Assembly (NCBI RefSeq): GCF_014694405.1 | Contig: NZ_JAAUWV010000001.1 | Span: 62,001 to 126,000, forward strand | Direction of reading: 5' to 3' | DNA from: Pseudoalteromonas sp. S16_S37 | GTDB lineage: Bacteria; Pseudomonadota; Gammaproteobacteria; Enterobacterales; Alteromonadaceae | Length of the DNA stretch: 64,000 nt | Shown: positions 8,793 through 17,844 of the stretch, one piece after another | Numbering within the stretch: position 1 is the stretch's first letter | Layout of the letters: each line of letters starts with the position of its first letter | The notes under the pieces: generated by a model | What the model saw: the letters and a program-made list of their open reading frames with translations, nothing else | What the model was told of the DNA's origin: nothing | Databases searched by the model: none | Made by a program: the position numbers and the translations under genes

Positions 8793-9911
8793 ATGTTTTC
8801 AGAATCTCCGATAAAACGCAGAAAGTCGACACGCATTAACGTGGGTAATGTTCCGATTGGAGACGGAGCACCAATTGCGGTGCAATCTATGACCAATACC
8901 AACACGCTTGATATTGATGCAACGGTTGCGCAAATTCGCGCTATTCAAGATGCGGGCGCAGACATTGTACGTGTGTCAGTACCCACTATGGATGCTGCTG
9001 AAGCGTTTAAAAGTATCAAAGAGCAAGTTGATATTCCACTTGTGACAGATATTCATTTTGATTATCGAATTGCCCTTAAAGTAGCGCAATATGGCGCGGA
9101 CTGCTTACGTATCAACCCAGGTAATATTGGCTCAGAAGATCGTATTCGTGCCGTGGTCGATGCCGCATCAGAGAGAAATATCCCGATCCGAATTGGTGTA
9201 AATGGTGGTTCACTTGAGCGTGATTTGCAGGAAAAGTATGGTGAACCTACACCAGAGGCCTTGCTTGAGTCAGCGATGCGCCATGTGGAAATTTTACAGC
9301 GTTTGAACTTTGACCAGTTTAAAGTTTCGGTTAAGGCATCCGATGTATTTTTAGCAGTTGGCGCTTACAGACTGTTAGCGAAAGAGATTGATCAACCGTT
9401 GCATTTAGGGATCACCGAAGCGGGTGGTTTCCGTTCTGGTTCTGTGAAGTCTGCAGTTGGTCTAGGCATGCTGTTGGCCGAGGGTATTGGTGATACATTA
9501 CGTGTATCGCTCGCGGCTGACCCTGTACAAGAAATTAAAGTTGGTTTTGATATCCTAAAATCATTACGAATTCGCTCACGAGGCATTAACTTTATAGCTT
9601 GTCCAAGCTGCTCTCGCCAAGAGTTTGATGTGGTAAATACCATGAACCAACTGGAAGAGCGCTTAGAGGATATCATCACGCCCATCTCAATTTCCGTGAT
9701 CGGTTGTGTGGTAAATGGACCAGGAGAAGCTTTGGTTAGTGATATTGGTCTGGCGGGCGCAAATCGCCGCTCTGGCTTATACATTAACGGCGAGCGACAA
9801 AAGCTGCGTATTGATAATGACAATATCGTAGAGCAACTAGAAGCACAAGTTCGTGAATTTGTTGCAAAAAAAGAGCAACAGCCAGAAATAGATATCAAGA
9901 TTGTCGAATAA
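8793..9911 (+). CDS. ispG: 4-hydroxy-3-methylbut-2-en-1-yl diphosphate synthase (flavodoxin-dependent)
   Basis: A 372-residue IspG (GcpE). The N-terminal TIM-barrel contains [12 protein letters not shown] and LRINPGNIG. The C-terminal [4Fe-4S] domain contains [11 protein letters not shown] and CVVNGPGEA, supplying the three cluster Cys. It converts MEcPP to HMBPP in the MEP isoprenoid pathway. Length and motifs are normal. It follows rodZ by 7 nt, as in E. coli. A 163-nt gap separates it from hisS, with a TATAAT at 9991-9996 suggesting a new promoter there. Confidence 0.97.
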   Translation: MFSESPIKRRKSTRINVGNVPIGDGAPIAVQSMTNTNTLDIDATVAQIRAIQDAGADIVRVSVPTMDAAEAFKSIKEQVDIPLVTDIHFDYRIALKVAQYGADCLRINPGNIGSEDRIRAVVDAASERNIPIRIGVNGGSLERDLQEKYGEPTPEALLESAMRHVEILQRLNFDQFKVSVKASDVFLAVGAYRLLAKEIDQPLHLGITEAGGFRSGSVKSAVGLGMLLAEGIGDTLRVSLAADPVQEIKVGFDILKSLRIRSRGINFIACPSCSRQEFDVVNTMNQLEERLEDIITPISISVIGCVVNGPGEALVSDIGLAGANRRSGLYINGERQKLRIDNDNIVEQLEAQVREFVAKKEQQPEIDIKIVE

Positions 9912-10074
9912 TCAGCACATATCGAAGAAGTAATTTTACTCTTGTTTGTAGCCTATCAGTGCGGTAGGTCGCATTTTCAGCCGGTTTGGGTATAATGAGC
10001 GATTACTTTTTTACGCAAGTCAGATACTTTGCGACGATCTTATTGATAAAAAACAGATTTATTTAGGAATTTAA

Positions 10075-11352
10075 GTGGCAAAACAAATTCAAGCAGTTCG
10101 TGGTATGAACGACTGTCTGCCTGGTACAACGCAGATTTGGCAGAAAGTAGAAGATACGTTGCGCAAAACGGTGGCGTCTTATGGTTATCAAGAGATCCGT
10201 TTTCCTATCGTTGAGTCTACTGATTTATTTAAACGTTCTATCGGCGAAGTAACTGACATCGTCGAAAAAGAAATGTACACCTTTGAAGATCGCAGCGGTG
10301 ACAGCCTTACATTGCGCCCAGAGGGAACCGCAGTGTGTGTTCGCGCGGGTAATCAACATGGTTTGCTGTATAACCAAGAGCAGCGTCTTTGGTATATGGG
10401 ACCGATGTTTAGGCACGAACGCCCACAAAAAGGTCGCTACCGCCAGTTCCATCAGTTTGGTGTAGAAACATATGGTATCGCCAGCGCCGACATTGATGCT
10501 GAAGTTATCTTATTAACAGCACGTCTTTGGCAAGAGTTTGGGATCAGTGAGTATGTTACCTTAGAGCTTAATTCGCTTGGTTCAAATGAAGCTCGTGCAC
10601 TTTATAGAGATGCTTTGGTTGCCTTTTTAGAGCAACATATTGAGCACTTGGATGACGACTGTAAACGTCGTATGCACACTAATCCGCTACGCGTGTTAGA
10701 TAGCAAAAACCCTGAGGTGCAAGCGATTTTAGTAGATGCGCCTAAGTTGTCTGAACATCTTGATGAAGAGTCGCAAGCGCATTTTCAAAATTTATGTGAA
10801 CGATTAGATGCCGCTGGCGTCAAATACCGCGTTAATGAAAAGCTGGTACGTGGCTTAGATTACTACAATCGTACTGTTTTTGAATGGGTTACGGATAGTT
10901 TAGGTGCGCAAGGTACTGTGTGTGCCGGTGGCCGTTACGATGGCTTAGTCGAGCAGTTAGGTGGTAAAGGTACGCCAGCTGTTGGTTTTGCAATGGGCCT
11001 TGAGCGTTTAGTGTTAATGCTGCAAGAGCTTGATTGTGTTGGTGATATTCGCCGCAATGCAGATGTTTACGTTGCTGCAATGGGTGATAAGGCGAGCATT
11101 CAAGCGCCTGTTATTGCAGAGCAGCTTAGAAATGAAGTTGCAGGTTTGCGTGTTATGGTACATGCAGGCGGCGGTAACTTTAAGAAACAATTAAAACGAG
11201 CAGATAAGAGTGATGCGTTGGTTGCTTTGATCCTTGGTGAAGACGAGCTTGCACAAGGCAAAGTAACCGTTAAATATCTGCGCGAACAAAAAGAACAGAT
11301 CACAGTGTCCTTGGATGAGGTTAAAACTCTATTACAAGCGCTGATAGCATAA
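10075..11352 (+). CDS. hisS: Histidyl-tRNA synthetase
   Basis: A 425-residue class II synthetase. It starts with GTG (10075) and opens [15 protein letters not shown], matching E. coli HisRS. Motif 2 is around [21 protein letters not shown]. The histidine-specific motifs are [13 protein letters not shown] and [13 protein letters not shown], and GFAMGLERL is motif 3. The C-terminal anticodon-binding domain begins around residue 330. It charges tRNA-His. The gene is followed 9 nt later by yfgM and co-transcription through bamB is likely. Confidence 0.97.
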   Translation: MAKQIQAVRGMNDCLPGTTQIWQKVEDTLRKTVASYGYQEIRFPIVESTDLFKRSIGEVTDIVEKEMYTFEDRSGDSLTLRPEGTAVCVRAGNQHGLLYNQEQRLWYMGPMFRHERPQKGRYRQFHQFGVETYGIASADIDAEVILLTARLWQEFGISEYVTLELNSLGSNEARALYRDALVAFLEQHIEHLDDDCKRRMHTNPLRVLDSKNPEVQAILVDAPKLSEHLDEESQAHFQNLCERLDAAGVKYRVNEKLVRGLDYYNRTVFEWVTDSLGAQGTVCAGGRYDGLVEQLGGKGTPAVGFAMGLERLVLMLQELDCVGDIRRNADVYVAAMGDKASIQAPVIAEQLRNEVAGLRVMVHAGGGNFKKQLKRADKSDALVALILGEDELAQGKVTVKYLREQKEQITVSLDEVKTLLQALIA

Positions 11353-11361
11353 GAGGTTATA

Positions 11362-11982
11362 ATGGAAATTTACTCAACAGAAGAACAACAAGCTGAGGCT
11401 ATAAAACGATTTTTCCGTGAAAATGGGGTATCTTTGGCGTTGGGCATTGTCATTGGTTTAGGTGGTTTATATGGCTGGAAAGCTTACAATCAAAGCCAAA
11501 TTGACAGCGCGGAAGCAGCATCAAATGCGTATAACCAATTTGTTGAAAGCGAAGATGTTTTGGCTGCGAGCGACAGCTTTGTAAAAGAAAATGGTGATTC
11601 TAACTACGCGGTATTAGCGGCATTTGTGGCAGCTAAAGAAGCAGCTGACAAACAACAGTTAGATGTGGCTGCTCATAAGCTACAATGGGCTGCTGATAAC
11701 GTCCAAAATTTAGAACTTAAAGCAACTGCTTTAACGCGTTTAGCTCGTGTGCAATTGGCACAACAGCAATTTGAAGACGCGTTAGCAACGCTGGGCAAGC
11801 CGATGCCTGAGAGCTTTAAAGCGCAGATTTCTGAAATCAAAGGTGACATATTCTTAGCTCAGGGTAATAAAGAGCAAGCTAAATCTCAGTATCAAGCTGC
11901 GCTGGAAGCATCGACTGAAAGTGCAAATACTTTGCTTAAAATTAAGTTAGATGACTTAGCTTCAGCACAACCTGCAGCATAG
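11362..11982 (+). CDS. yfgM: YfgM-family TPR membrane ancillary protein of the SecYEG translocon
   Basis: A 206-residue protein. A short cytoplasmic N-terminus (STEEQQAEAIKRFFRENG) is typical of the UPF0070/YfgM family, followed by one transmembrane segment (about residues 23-41, VSLALGIVIGLGGLYGW) and a periplasmic TPR-like helical domain. E. coli YfgM works with PpiD at the translocon and affects periplasmic chaperone traffic. Its position between hisS and bamB is the conserved one, and the spacing of 9 nt on each side indicates an operon. Confidence 0.92.
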   Translation: MEIYSTEEQQAEAIKRFFRENGVSLALGIVIGLGGLYGWKAYNQSQIDSAEAASNAYNQFVESEDVLAASDSFVKENGDSNYAVLAAFVAAKEAADKQQLDVAAHKLQWAADNVQNLELKATALTRLARVQLAQQQFEDALATLGKPMPESFKAQISEIKGDIFLAQGNKEQAKSQYQAALEASTESANTLLKIKLDDLASAQPAA

Positions 11983-11990
11983 GAGTCAAC

Positions 11991-13163
11991 ATGAATAAGC
12001 TCAGTATGGCCACCTTGGCGCTATGTATGGCGTCGCTGTTAGGATGTTCATCTAGTGATGAAGACGAACTTGTATTACCAGAGATCAACAATCAGTTTGA
12101 AACACAAGTTGTGTGGCGAGAAAGTATCGGTAGTGGCGTAGAGCATTACTTCTCGCGTTTAACACCAACCGTATACAAAGATACCGTTTTTGTTGCTGAG
12201 CGCTATGGTTTAGTTAAAGCGCTCAACTTAGATTCAGGTAAAACTCTGTGGCAAACAGATACCCGTAAAGACCCAGCATTTTGGCCTTGGGAAGACAATG
12301 ATAGTGCTAAGCTTTCTGGCGGTATTTTGCAGGCTTACGGAAATATCTACATTGGTTCTGAACACGGTGAAGTGATTGCTCTGAATAGAGATTCTGGAGA
12401 AATTATTTGGCGTAAAAATGTACCAGGTGAAGCATTATCGTCACCTGCTGCTGGTGACGGCCTGATATACGTGAATTTAGGGTCAGGTAAATTGCTTGCA
12501 TTGCACCCAGATACCGGTGAAGAGCGTTGGCGCCATGAGCAAGAAGTGCCAGCTTTGACATTGCGTGGTTTAAGTTCTCCAACGGCAGCTAATGGCGGTG
12601 TATTATTTGGTGAAGAAAGCGGGAAATTATCCGTATTGATCGCTGAAAATGGCTACAGCGCGTGGAGCGTTGATGTGGCACTTGCGAAAGGCTCTTCAGA
12701 GTTTGAACGTTTGGTTGACGTTGACACAAAGCCAGTAGTTAGCGGCGCAATGGCATACGCAATAGGCTATAATGGTAACTTAGCGGCCGTGGATGTGCGA
12801 AGCGGCAATGTAGTTTGGAAACGTGAATACAGTAGTTACCGCGATTTGAGCTTAGATTTAAATGTTCTTTACTTAGTTGATAGTAACGGCGTTATTTATG
12901 CGTTGGATAAAGACTCTGGTATTGAACGTTGGAGTCAGCCTGCGCTGAGAGGTTGGTATTTAACGGCACCAGCTGTTGTGGGTAATTATGTTGCCCTTGG
13001 CGATCAGGAAGGTAATTTACATTGGTTAGATAAACAAACTGGCCAGTTGGTTGCTCGTGAATCGTTTGATAGCTCAGGCTTTTTTGTAGAGCCTATCGTG
13101 ACCGATGACAAGCTGATTGTTTACACCCGCAATGGTGAAGTTAGCGCAGTTAAAATTCCGTAA
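11991..13163 (+). CDS. bamB: Outer-membrane protein assembly factor BamB
   Basis: A 390-residue lipoprotein. The signal peptide MNKLSMATLALCMASLLGC carries a lipobox (LLGC, Cys19). The rest is an eight-bladed PQQ/quinoprotein-like beta propeller, with repeated GKTLWQ, GEIIWRKNV, GEERWRHE and GNVVWKRE segments marking successive blades. BamB scaffolds the BamA-centred machine that inserts beta-barrel proteins such as the porin and MipA-like protein encoded in this window. It is the last gene before a terminator that precedes der. Confidence 0.96.
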   Translation: MNKLSMATLALCMASLLGCSSSDEDELVLPEINNQFETQVVWRESIGSGVEHYFSRLTPTVYKDTVFVAERYGLVKALNLDSGKTLWQTDTRKDPAFWPWEDNDSAKLSGGILQAYGNIYIGSEHGEVIALNRDSGEIIWRKNVPGEALSSPAAGDGLIYVNLGSGKLLALHPDTGEERWRHEQEVPALTLRGLSSPTAANGGVLFGEESGKLSVLIAENGYSAWSVDVALAKGSSEFERLVDVDTKPVVSGAMAYAIGYNGNLAAVDVRSGNVVWKREYSSYRDLSLDLNVLYLVDSNGVIYALDKDSGIERWSQPALRGWYLTAPAVVGNYVALGDQEGNLHWLDKQTGQLVARESFDSSGFFVEPIVTDDKLIVYTRNGEVSAVKIP

Positions 13164-13187
13164 CACTTAATTTTAGTTAAGTTTGTT

Positions 13188-13212
13188 AAGGCTTCGCTTT
13201 GCGAAGCCTTTT
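13188..13212 (+). terminator. Rho-independent terminator after bamB
   Basis: The AAGGCTTCGC/GCGAAGCCTT stem with a TTT loop is followed by TTG-T residues. It lies 25 nt after the bamB stop and 24 nt before der, and probably attenuates read-through. Confidence 0.8.
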
Positions 13213-13235
13213 GTTGTTTATTAAAGAGGTAGTCT

Positions 13236-14711
13236 ATGCTTCCGGTGATCGCTCTTGTTGGGCGACCTAATGTGGGTAAATCCACACTGTTTAACCGCTT
13301 AACGCGTACTCGAGATGCTTTGGTGGCAGATTTTCCTGGCCTAACGCGTGATCGTAAATATGGTCAAGCCAACTATGATGGTTACGAGTTTATCGTGGTC
13401 GATACAGGCGGTATTGATGGCTCTGAAGAGGGCATTGAAACAGAAATGGCCGAGCAATCGCTCTTAGCGATTGAAGAAGCTGATATTGTACTTTTCTTGG
13501 TAGATGCGCGCGCGGGCATGAATGCTGCCGATCAGGCTATTGCACAGCACTTACGCAAACAACAAAAGAAATGCTTTTTGGTGGCTAATAAAACCGATGG
13601 TATTGATGCTGATTCGAGTTGCGCTGAATTTTATCAGTTAGCGCTTGGAGAGGTATATCAAATCGCAGCTGCCCATGGTCGTGGTGTGACGCAATTACTT
13701 GATGTGACGTTACAACCAGTTATTGCTGAATTAGCTGAGCAAGAAGATGAGCTAGCGCAAAATGATACGCAGCTTGCAGAGCTTTACCTTGAAGGTGAAG
13801 AAGGCACTGACGAAGATGGAAAATCGGCTTTTGAAGACAAGCCAATCAAGTTAGCCATCATTGGTCGTCCAAATGTGGGTAAGTCGACACTAACTAATCG
13901 TATTCTAGGTGAAGAACGCGTTATTGTTTATGACATGCCTGGTACAACGCGAGACTCAATCTATATTCCGATGACGCGTAATGATCGTGAATACGTACTT
14001 ATCGACACGGCAGGTGTGCGTAAACGCAAAAAGGTTAGCGATGTTGTAGAAAAGTTTTCAGTTATCAAAACGCTACAAGCAATCGAAGATGCCAATGTGG
14101 TATTACTGGTTGTTGATGCAAGAGAAGGGATCTCAGATCAAGACTTAAGTTTACTAGGTTTTGCGTTGAACTCGGGTCGCTCTTTGGTGATAGCCGTGAA
14201 TAAGTGGGATGGACTGGATGACTACGTAAAAGAGCGTATCAAGTCAGAATTGGACCGTCGACTAGGCTTTATTGATTTTGCTCGTTTGCACTTTATATCT
14301 GCATTGCACGGTACTGGTGTAGGACACCTTTTTGAGTCAGTAAATGAAGCATACGACTCAGCAACTAAACGTATTAGTACAGCGATGTTACGCAGAATAA
14401 TGGATATGGCACAGGCTGATCACCAACCACCATTGGTACGTGGTCGACGCGTTAAGCTTAAATACGCGCACGCTGGGGGCTACAATCCGCCTAGGATCGT
14501 TATACATGGTAACCAAGTACATGACTTACCTGATAGCTACAAGCGCTATTTAATGAACTATTACCGTAAAGCGCTCAACATCATGGGTACACCAATTAAA
14601 ATTGAGTTCCGCGAAGGGGATAACCCATACGCTGGCCGTAGCAATAAGATGACGTTGTCGCAAAAACGTAAACTAAGAGCGTTTACCAAAGAAAGCCGTA
14701 ATAAGTCTTAG
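13236..14711 (+). CDS. der: Ribosome biogenesis GTPase Der (EngA)
   Basis: A 491-residue protein with two tandem GTPase domains. G-domain 1 has [12 protein letters not shown] at the N-terminus and DTGG. An acidic linker around residues 165-205 leads to G-domain 2, with a second [23 protein letters not shown] and NKWDGLDD. The C-terminal KH-like domain ends basic ([16 protein letters not shown]). Der is essential for 50S subunit maturation. The gene order yfgM-bamB-der is the same as in E. coli. A terminator follows 38 nt after the stop. Confidence 0.97.
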   Translation: MLPVIALVGRPNVGKSTLFNRLTRTRDALVADFPGLTRDRKYGQANYDGYEFIVVDTGGIDGSEEGIETEMAEQSLLAIEEADIVLFLVDARAGMNAADQAIAQHLRKQQKKCFLVANKTDGIDADSSCAEFYQLALGEVYQIAAAHGRGVTQLLDVTLQPVIAELAEQEDELAQNDTQLAELYLEGEEGTDEDGKSAFEDKPIKLAIIGRPNVGKSTLTNRILGEERVIVYDMPGTTRDSIYIPMTRNDREYVLIDTAGVRKRKKVSDVVEKFSVIKTLQAIEDANVVLLVVDAREGISDQDLSLLGFALNSGRSLVIAVNKWDGLDDYVKERIKSELDRRLGFIDFARLHFISALHGTGVGHLFESVNEAYDSATKRISTAMLRRIMDMAQADHQPPLVRGRRVKLKYAHAGGYNPPRIVIHGNQVHDLPDSYKRYLMNYYRKALNIMGTPIKIEFREGDNPYAGRSNKMTLSQKRKLRAFTKESRNKS

Positions 14712-14749
14712 TCTGCACGCTAAATAATCGCGTTCATTCTAAACAAAAT

Positions 14750-14782
14750 AATCCGCCAACTTTCGAGTTTGCGGATTTTTTT
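14750..14782 (+). terminator. Rho-independent terminator after der
   Basis: The AATCCGC/GCGGATT stem, with a loop rich in T and A, runs into a seven-T tract. Confidence 0.85.
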
Positions 14783-14936
14783 ATGTTTATTAGTCCATGA
14801 AAATGAATTTTTAGCGGTAACTTTTAGTCACTTGGTTGTAATTTACCCGCATTTAACTTTATGCTTAGAAAATAAGTATCACCGCTGATTGATAGTTTTC
14901 AGTACTCTGGATGATTTTAATTTTAAGTGGTTAATA

Positions 14937-15326
14937 ATGCGCTATGCAAAAACTGTGATTTATGTTGATAACGTTGAGGAAGTACTCGATTTTTACTATC
15001 AAGCGTTTGGTCTTAGTACCCAAAGCCTGACTGAATCTGGTGACTATGGTGAGTTAGATACTGGAGAAGTGATATTGGGCTTTGCGAGTCACCCACTTGC
15101 GCAAGCACAATTCAAGCAAAGCTATATTCGCGCACAACCAAAACAACCCGCGTTAGGATTTGAGCTAACCATATATTGTGATAACGTCAGTGAAAGTTAT
15201 GATAGGGCAGTGATCGCCGGTGCTGAACCTTTAATGCCACCTAATACTAAAGGGACAAGCGCGCAAGCATACGTGCGCGCTATAGAGGGGACTTTGATCG
15301 CTTTAGTCAACGAGTGCGCGAGCTAA
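14937..15326 (+). CDS. VOC-family (glyoxalase/bleomycin resistance-like) protein
   Basis: A 129-residue vicinal-oxygen-chelate fold protein. The start is set at ATG 14937 (RYAKTVIYVDNVEEVLDFYYQAFG) because the family pattern begins here; the frame is open to 14889 but the extra 16 residues are not family-like. The segment LDTGEVILGFASH and the second half (LGFELTIYCDNVSESYDRAVIAGAE) form the paired beta-alpha-beta-beta-beta units. Members bind a metal and act as glyoxalase-like, dioxygenase-like or drug-binding proteins; the substrate cannot be read here. The last 24 nt overlap the convergent DUF2750 gene. Confidence 0.8.
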   Translation: MRYAKTVIYVDNVEEVLDFYYQAFGLSTQSLTESGDYGELDTGEVILGFASHPLAQAQFKQSYIRAQPKQPALGFELTIYCDNVSESYDRAVIAGAEPLMPPNTKGTSAQAYVRAIEGTLIALVNECAS

Positions 15327-15653
15327 CCCTACGGGCTCAATTTCAACGCAGACATTGTCATCATTCCAGTTTAGGCCAAATAGCGCTTGATCTTCATTTA
15401 GATCTTCAACCCACTCGTCTAAAAATTCATCAAGTGAAATAGCTACCGGTGAATAATCTTGCCATTCATCTTTACATTGCGCTTGCGCTTTTTGTTCGCT
15501 GTCCCAGATCAGTAGTACATCGGTTTCTTCAAACTGATTGGACTCACAAACTACAACGCCACCGTCTTCAGCGCCAAGTGCCCAAATTTGTTGGTTAGTA
15601 CGAACCTGTTCTACAAAGGTGACTAATTCTGATTCTATTTCAATGTCGCTCAT
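15303..15653 (-). CDS. DUF2750 domain-containing acidic protein
   Basis: A 116-residue, strongly acidic cytoplasmic protein. The stretch QIWALGAEDGGVVVCES and the later LIWDSEQKAQAQCKDEW followed by ISLDEFLDEWV are typical of the DUF2750 family, which has no established function. No signal or membrane segment is present. Its 3' end overlaps the VOC gene on the other strand by 24 nt, and a GST-like gene lies 25 nt upstream on the same strand, so the two could be co-transcribed. Confidence 0.75.
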   Translation of the reverse strand: MSDIEIESELVTFVEQVRTNQQIWALGAEDGGVVVCESNQFEETDVLLIWDSEQKAQAQCKDEWQDYSPVAISLDEFLDEWVEDLNEDQALFGLNWNDDNVCVEIEPVGLARALVD

Positions 15654-15678
15654 TGCCTTTACCTTCTATGTGTGACAA

Positions 15679-16257
15679 CTATATTCTTGGGTCTGAATCT
15701 GTACTTCCTGGTAAGTTACTGTGTACTTCATGAAAATGCAGTAACGCGGTAAACGAACTTAAATCAGTTAATTTTCTAAATTCAATCCAATCTAGCAAGC
15801 AGTATAAACTGATCTGCAGATAGTCGCAGTCTAAAAAATCACTTTTCACACATTGTTCATTTAAATCTGATAATACCGCTTCAATGCGCTCTCTTTGTAA
15901 ATTAAAAAATAGTGCATCGGAGTTGGTATTTAGTCCTGAGCGTGTACATAACAAAAGCTCCACTAAAGAATCATTACAGGCATTAATATTCACAAGTTGG
16001 TTTTCTTGCCAATAAGTCATTTTAGTCAGATGGAATTTATCAACTAAGTAACGGTAAATAGCACCGGAGTCACAGATAGTATCTTGTCCATCAATTAGAA
16101 AAGGGATCTTTCGCGCTGGATTGTTAGCAATTAAAGTGGCTCTGTCGGTTTCACTAAAAATATCTAAGTGCTGATAACTGACAGGTAAATTATGACAAGT
16201 TGCAAACATCCTGATACGTCTTGCATAGGGGGAAGTATTTGAGCCATATAGTTGCAT
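15679..16257 (-). CDS. Glutathione S-transferase family protein
   Basis: A 192-residue GST-like protein. The N-terminal thioredoxin-fold half has SPYARRIRMFATCHNLP, the cis-Pro region ARKIPFLIDG and the glutathione gamma-Glu-binding DSGAIYRYL. The C-terminal all-helical half (from about residue 80) is divergent and short. It is likely a cytosolic GST of uncertain class; the N-terminal Ser of SPYARR could be the thiolate-activating residue. The start is an ATG with AGGAATC upstream. A terminator belonging to ppiC separates it from the next gene upstream. Confidence 0.83.
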   Translation of the reverse strand: MQLYGSNTSPYARRIRMFATCHNLPVSYQHLDIFSETDRATLIANNPARKIPFLIDGQDTICDSGAIYRYLVDKFHLTKMTYWQENQLVNINACNDSLVELLLCTRSGLNTNSDALFFNLQRERIEAVLSDLNEQCVKSDFLDCDYLQISLYCLLDWIEFRKLTDLSSFTALLHFHEVHSNLPGSTDSDPRI

Positions 16258-16286
16258 GATGATTCCTTTTCTATGGGGGAAGTCTA

Positions 16287-16312
16287 TAAAAAAGGCCGCA
16301 TAAAGCGGCCTA
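16287..16312 (-). terminator. Terminator of ppiC on the minus strand
   Basis: A GGCCGC/GCGGCC stem with an ATAAA loop. Read on the minus strand it is followed by a run of six T residues and lies just after the ppiC stop. Confidence 0.85.
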
Positions 16313-16328
16313 AAAGTTTGTCTTTAAT

Positions 16329-16610
16329 TTACTCTGAGCGGCTTGTAACTTCAAGTAAATGAAAACCAAATTGTGTTTGAACTGGGCCTTGAACTTCATT
16401 GATGGGCGCTGAAAAAACCACTTTGTCAAACTCTGGCACCATCATCCCAGGTCCAAATTCACCTAGCGCACCACCGTCTTGCCCTGATGGACAGCTAGAA
16501 TACTGTTTTGCCAGCTCAGCAAAATCCTCGCCTGCAGCTATTCTTGATTTCAAATCTAAGCACTCAGCCTCGCTCTCAACTAAAATGTGTCTTGCACTTG
16601 CAACTGTCAT
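16329..16610 (-). CDS. ppiC: Parvulin-type peptidyl-prolyl cis-trans isomerase
   Basis: A 93-residue single-domain parvulin: ARHILVESEAECLDL, FAELAKQYSSCPSGQDGGALGEFG, MVPEFDKVVFS and VQTQFGFHLLEV. The conserved His residues and the Cys-Pro loop of the active site are present. The size matches E. coli PpiC (PpiC/Par10). No signal peptide is present, so it is cytoplasmic. It is a single-gene unit with its own terminator. Confidence 0.93.
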   Translation of the reverse strand: MTVASARHILVESEAECLDLKSRIAAGEDFAELAKQYSSCPSGQDGGALGEFGPGMMVPEFDKVVFSAPINEVQGPVQTQFGFHLLEVTSRSE

Positions 16611-16690
16611 ACACTCTCCGTAATTGGCTTATGTTTGTTTTTTGCTCAGACTTTATTCTAATACAAGAATGGCAAAAACTCACTATTTGC

Positions 16691-17233
16691 CTATAGTGCC
16701 TTTTCTATCGCACTAGTAAGTTCTTTTGAAAGTGGTTTGGTTCGACTATTAAAGCGTGTCACGTGTTTTCTATCAGCAGATACAAGGTATTTATAAAAAT
16801 TCCAGTTAGGCGAACTTGTTTGCTCATTTAGGTGTTTAAAAATAGGGTTGGCATCATCGCCTCGTACCGCAGATGTAGCAAACATATCAAAAGTTACGCC
16901 ATAGTTGACAAAACACACCTTAGCGGTGTCTTTCTCATCATCTTCTTCTTGGAAAAAGTCATCAGATGGAAAGCCTAATACAACCAAGCCTTGGTCTTTG
17001 TATTGTTGATGAAGTTTTTCTAAACCTTCAAATTGCTCAGTAAACCCGCAGTTACTTGCTGAATTAACTATAAGTAGAGGTTTTCCTTTAAATTGACAAA
17101 GGTTGAGCGTTTCCTCGGAGCGAAGTTTACGAAGCTCTACATTAGTAAAATCATCACACTGCTGTGCGTATGCAAGGGAGCTCAGAAATAGGCTCGTCAG
17201 TAACGTGGTTTTGGCAATTATTTTTTTAATCAT
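16691..17233 (-). CDS. Exported glutathione-peroxidase-family protein
   Basis: A 180-residue protein with an N-terminal signal peptide (KKIIAKTTLLTSLFLSSLAYAQ), so it is probably periplasmic. The peroxidatic Cys is in NSASNCGFTEQFEGLEKLH, and the active-site Trp-Asn are retained as NWNFYKYLV. The usual catalytic Gln motif (FPCNQF) reads FPSDDFF here, so the Gln is missing. A second Cys in KVCFVNYGVTFDMF could be the resolving Cys of thioredoxin-dependent members. It would reduce peroxides or lipid hydroperoxides, although the altered tetrad makes this less certain. Confidence 0.83.
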   Translation of the reverse strand: MIKKIIAKTTLLTSLFLSSLAYAQQCDDFTNVELRKLRSEETLNLCQFKGKPLLIVNSASNCGFTEQFEGLEKLHQQYKDQGLVVLGFPSDDFFQEEDDEKDTAKVCFVNYGVTFDMFATSAVRGDDANPIFKHLNEQTSSPNWNFYKYLVSADRKHVTRFNSRTKPLSKELTSAIEKAL

Positions 17234-17306
17234 TGGCTTTCCCTCTTAGATAATTATCTTTTATGATACGACATTACATTCCAATGCGATCAAATATTTC
17301 CCGAGC

Positions 17307-17798
17307 ATGACAATAAAAATAGCCAATATAGATGACCTGCAACGCATCACAGATATCTACAATGAGACAATAGCCAGCAGAATGGTGACTGCCGATACTG
17401 AGCCATTGAGTGCACAGCAGCGTTTAGAGTGGTTTCATAGCCATCATTCAAGCAGGCCTTTGTTTGTGTATGAGGTTGGAGGTGATGTGGTGGCTTGGCT
17501 AAGCTTTAAGTCATTTTATGGACGCCCTGCTTATTCTCAAACCTGTGAGGTAAGCGTTTATATTGCTTCTCAGGCAAGAGGACAGGGGCTGGGTCATAAG
17601 CTGCTCGACTTTGCGCAGTCACACGCAAAGACGATTAATGTCTCAACTTTGCTTGGGTTTATCTTTAGTCACAATATACCCAGCTTGAATTTATTTAAAC
17701 GTCATGGTTTTGACGTTTGGGGAGAGCTGCCTGAGGTCGCCAACATGGATAATAAGCTCTACAGCTTAACCATTATGGGTAAACATTTAAGAGACTAA
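17307..17798 (+). CDS. GNAT acetyltransferase, phosphinothricin-acetyltransferase-like
   Basis: A 163-residue GNAT-fold enzyme. It begins with IANIDDLQRITDIYNETI, typical of the PAT/MnaT subgroup. The acetyl-CoA pyrophosphate-binding loop is ASQARGQGLGHKLLDF (Q/R-x-x-G-x-G/A). FIFSHNIPSLNLFKRHGFDVWGELP is the diagnostic C-terminal PAT signature. Such enzymes acetylate phosphinothricin, methionine sulfoximine or other amino-acid-like amines; the native substrate is unknown. It stands alone between divergent and convergent neighbours. Confidence 0.85.
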   Translation: MTIKIANIDDLQRITDIYNETIASRMVTADTEPLSAQQRLEWFHSHHSSRPLFVYEVGGDVVAWLSFKSFYGRPAYSQTCEVSVYIASQARGQGLGHKLLDFAQSHAKTINVSTLLGFIFSHNIPSLNLFKRHGFDVWGELPEVANMDNKLYSLTIMGKHLRD

Positions 17799-17844
17799 AG
17801 CTCAATCAAAAAATTCGTCTACACTTGAACAGATAAGGAATTGG

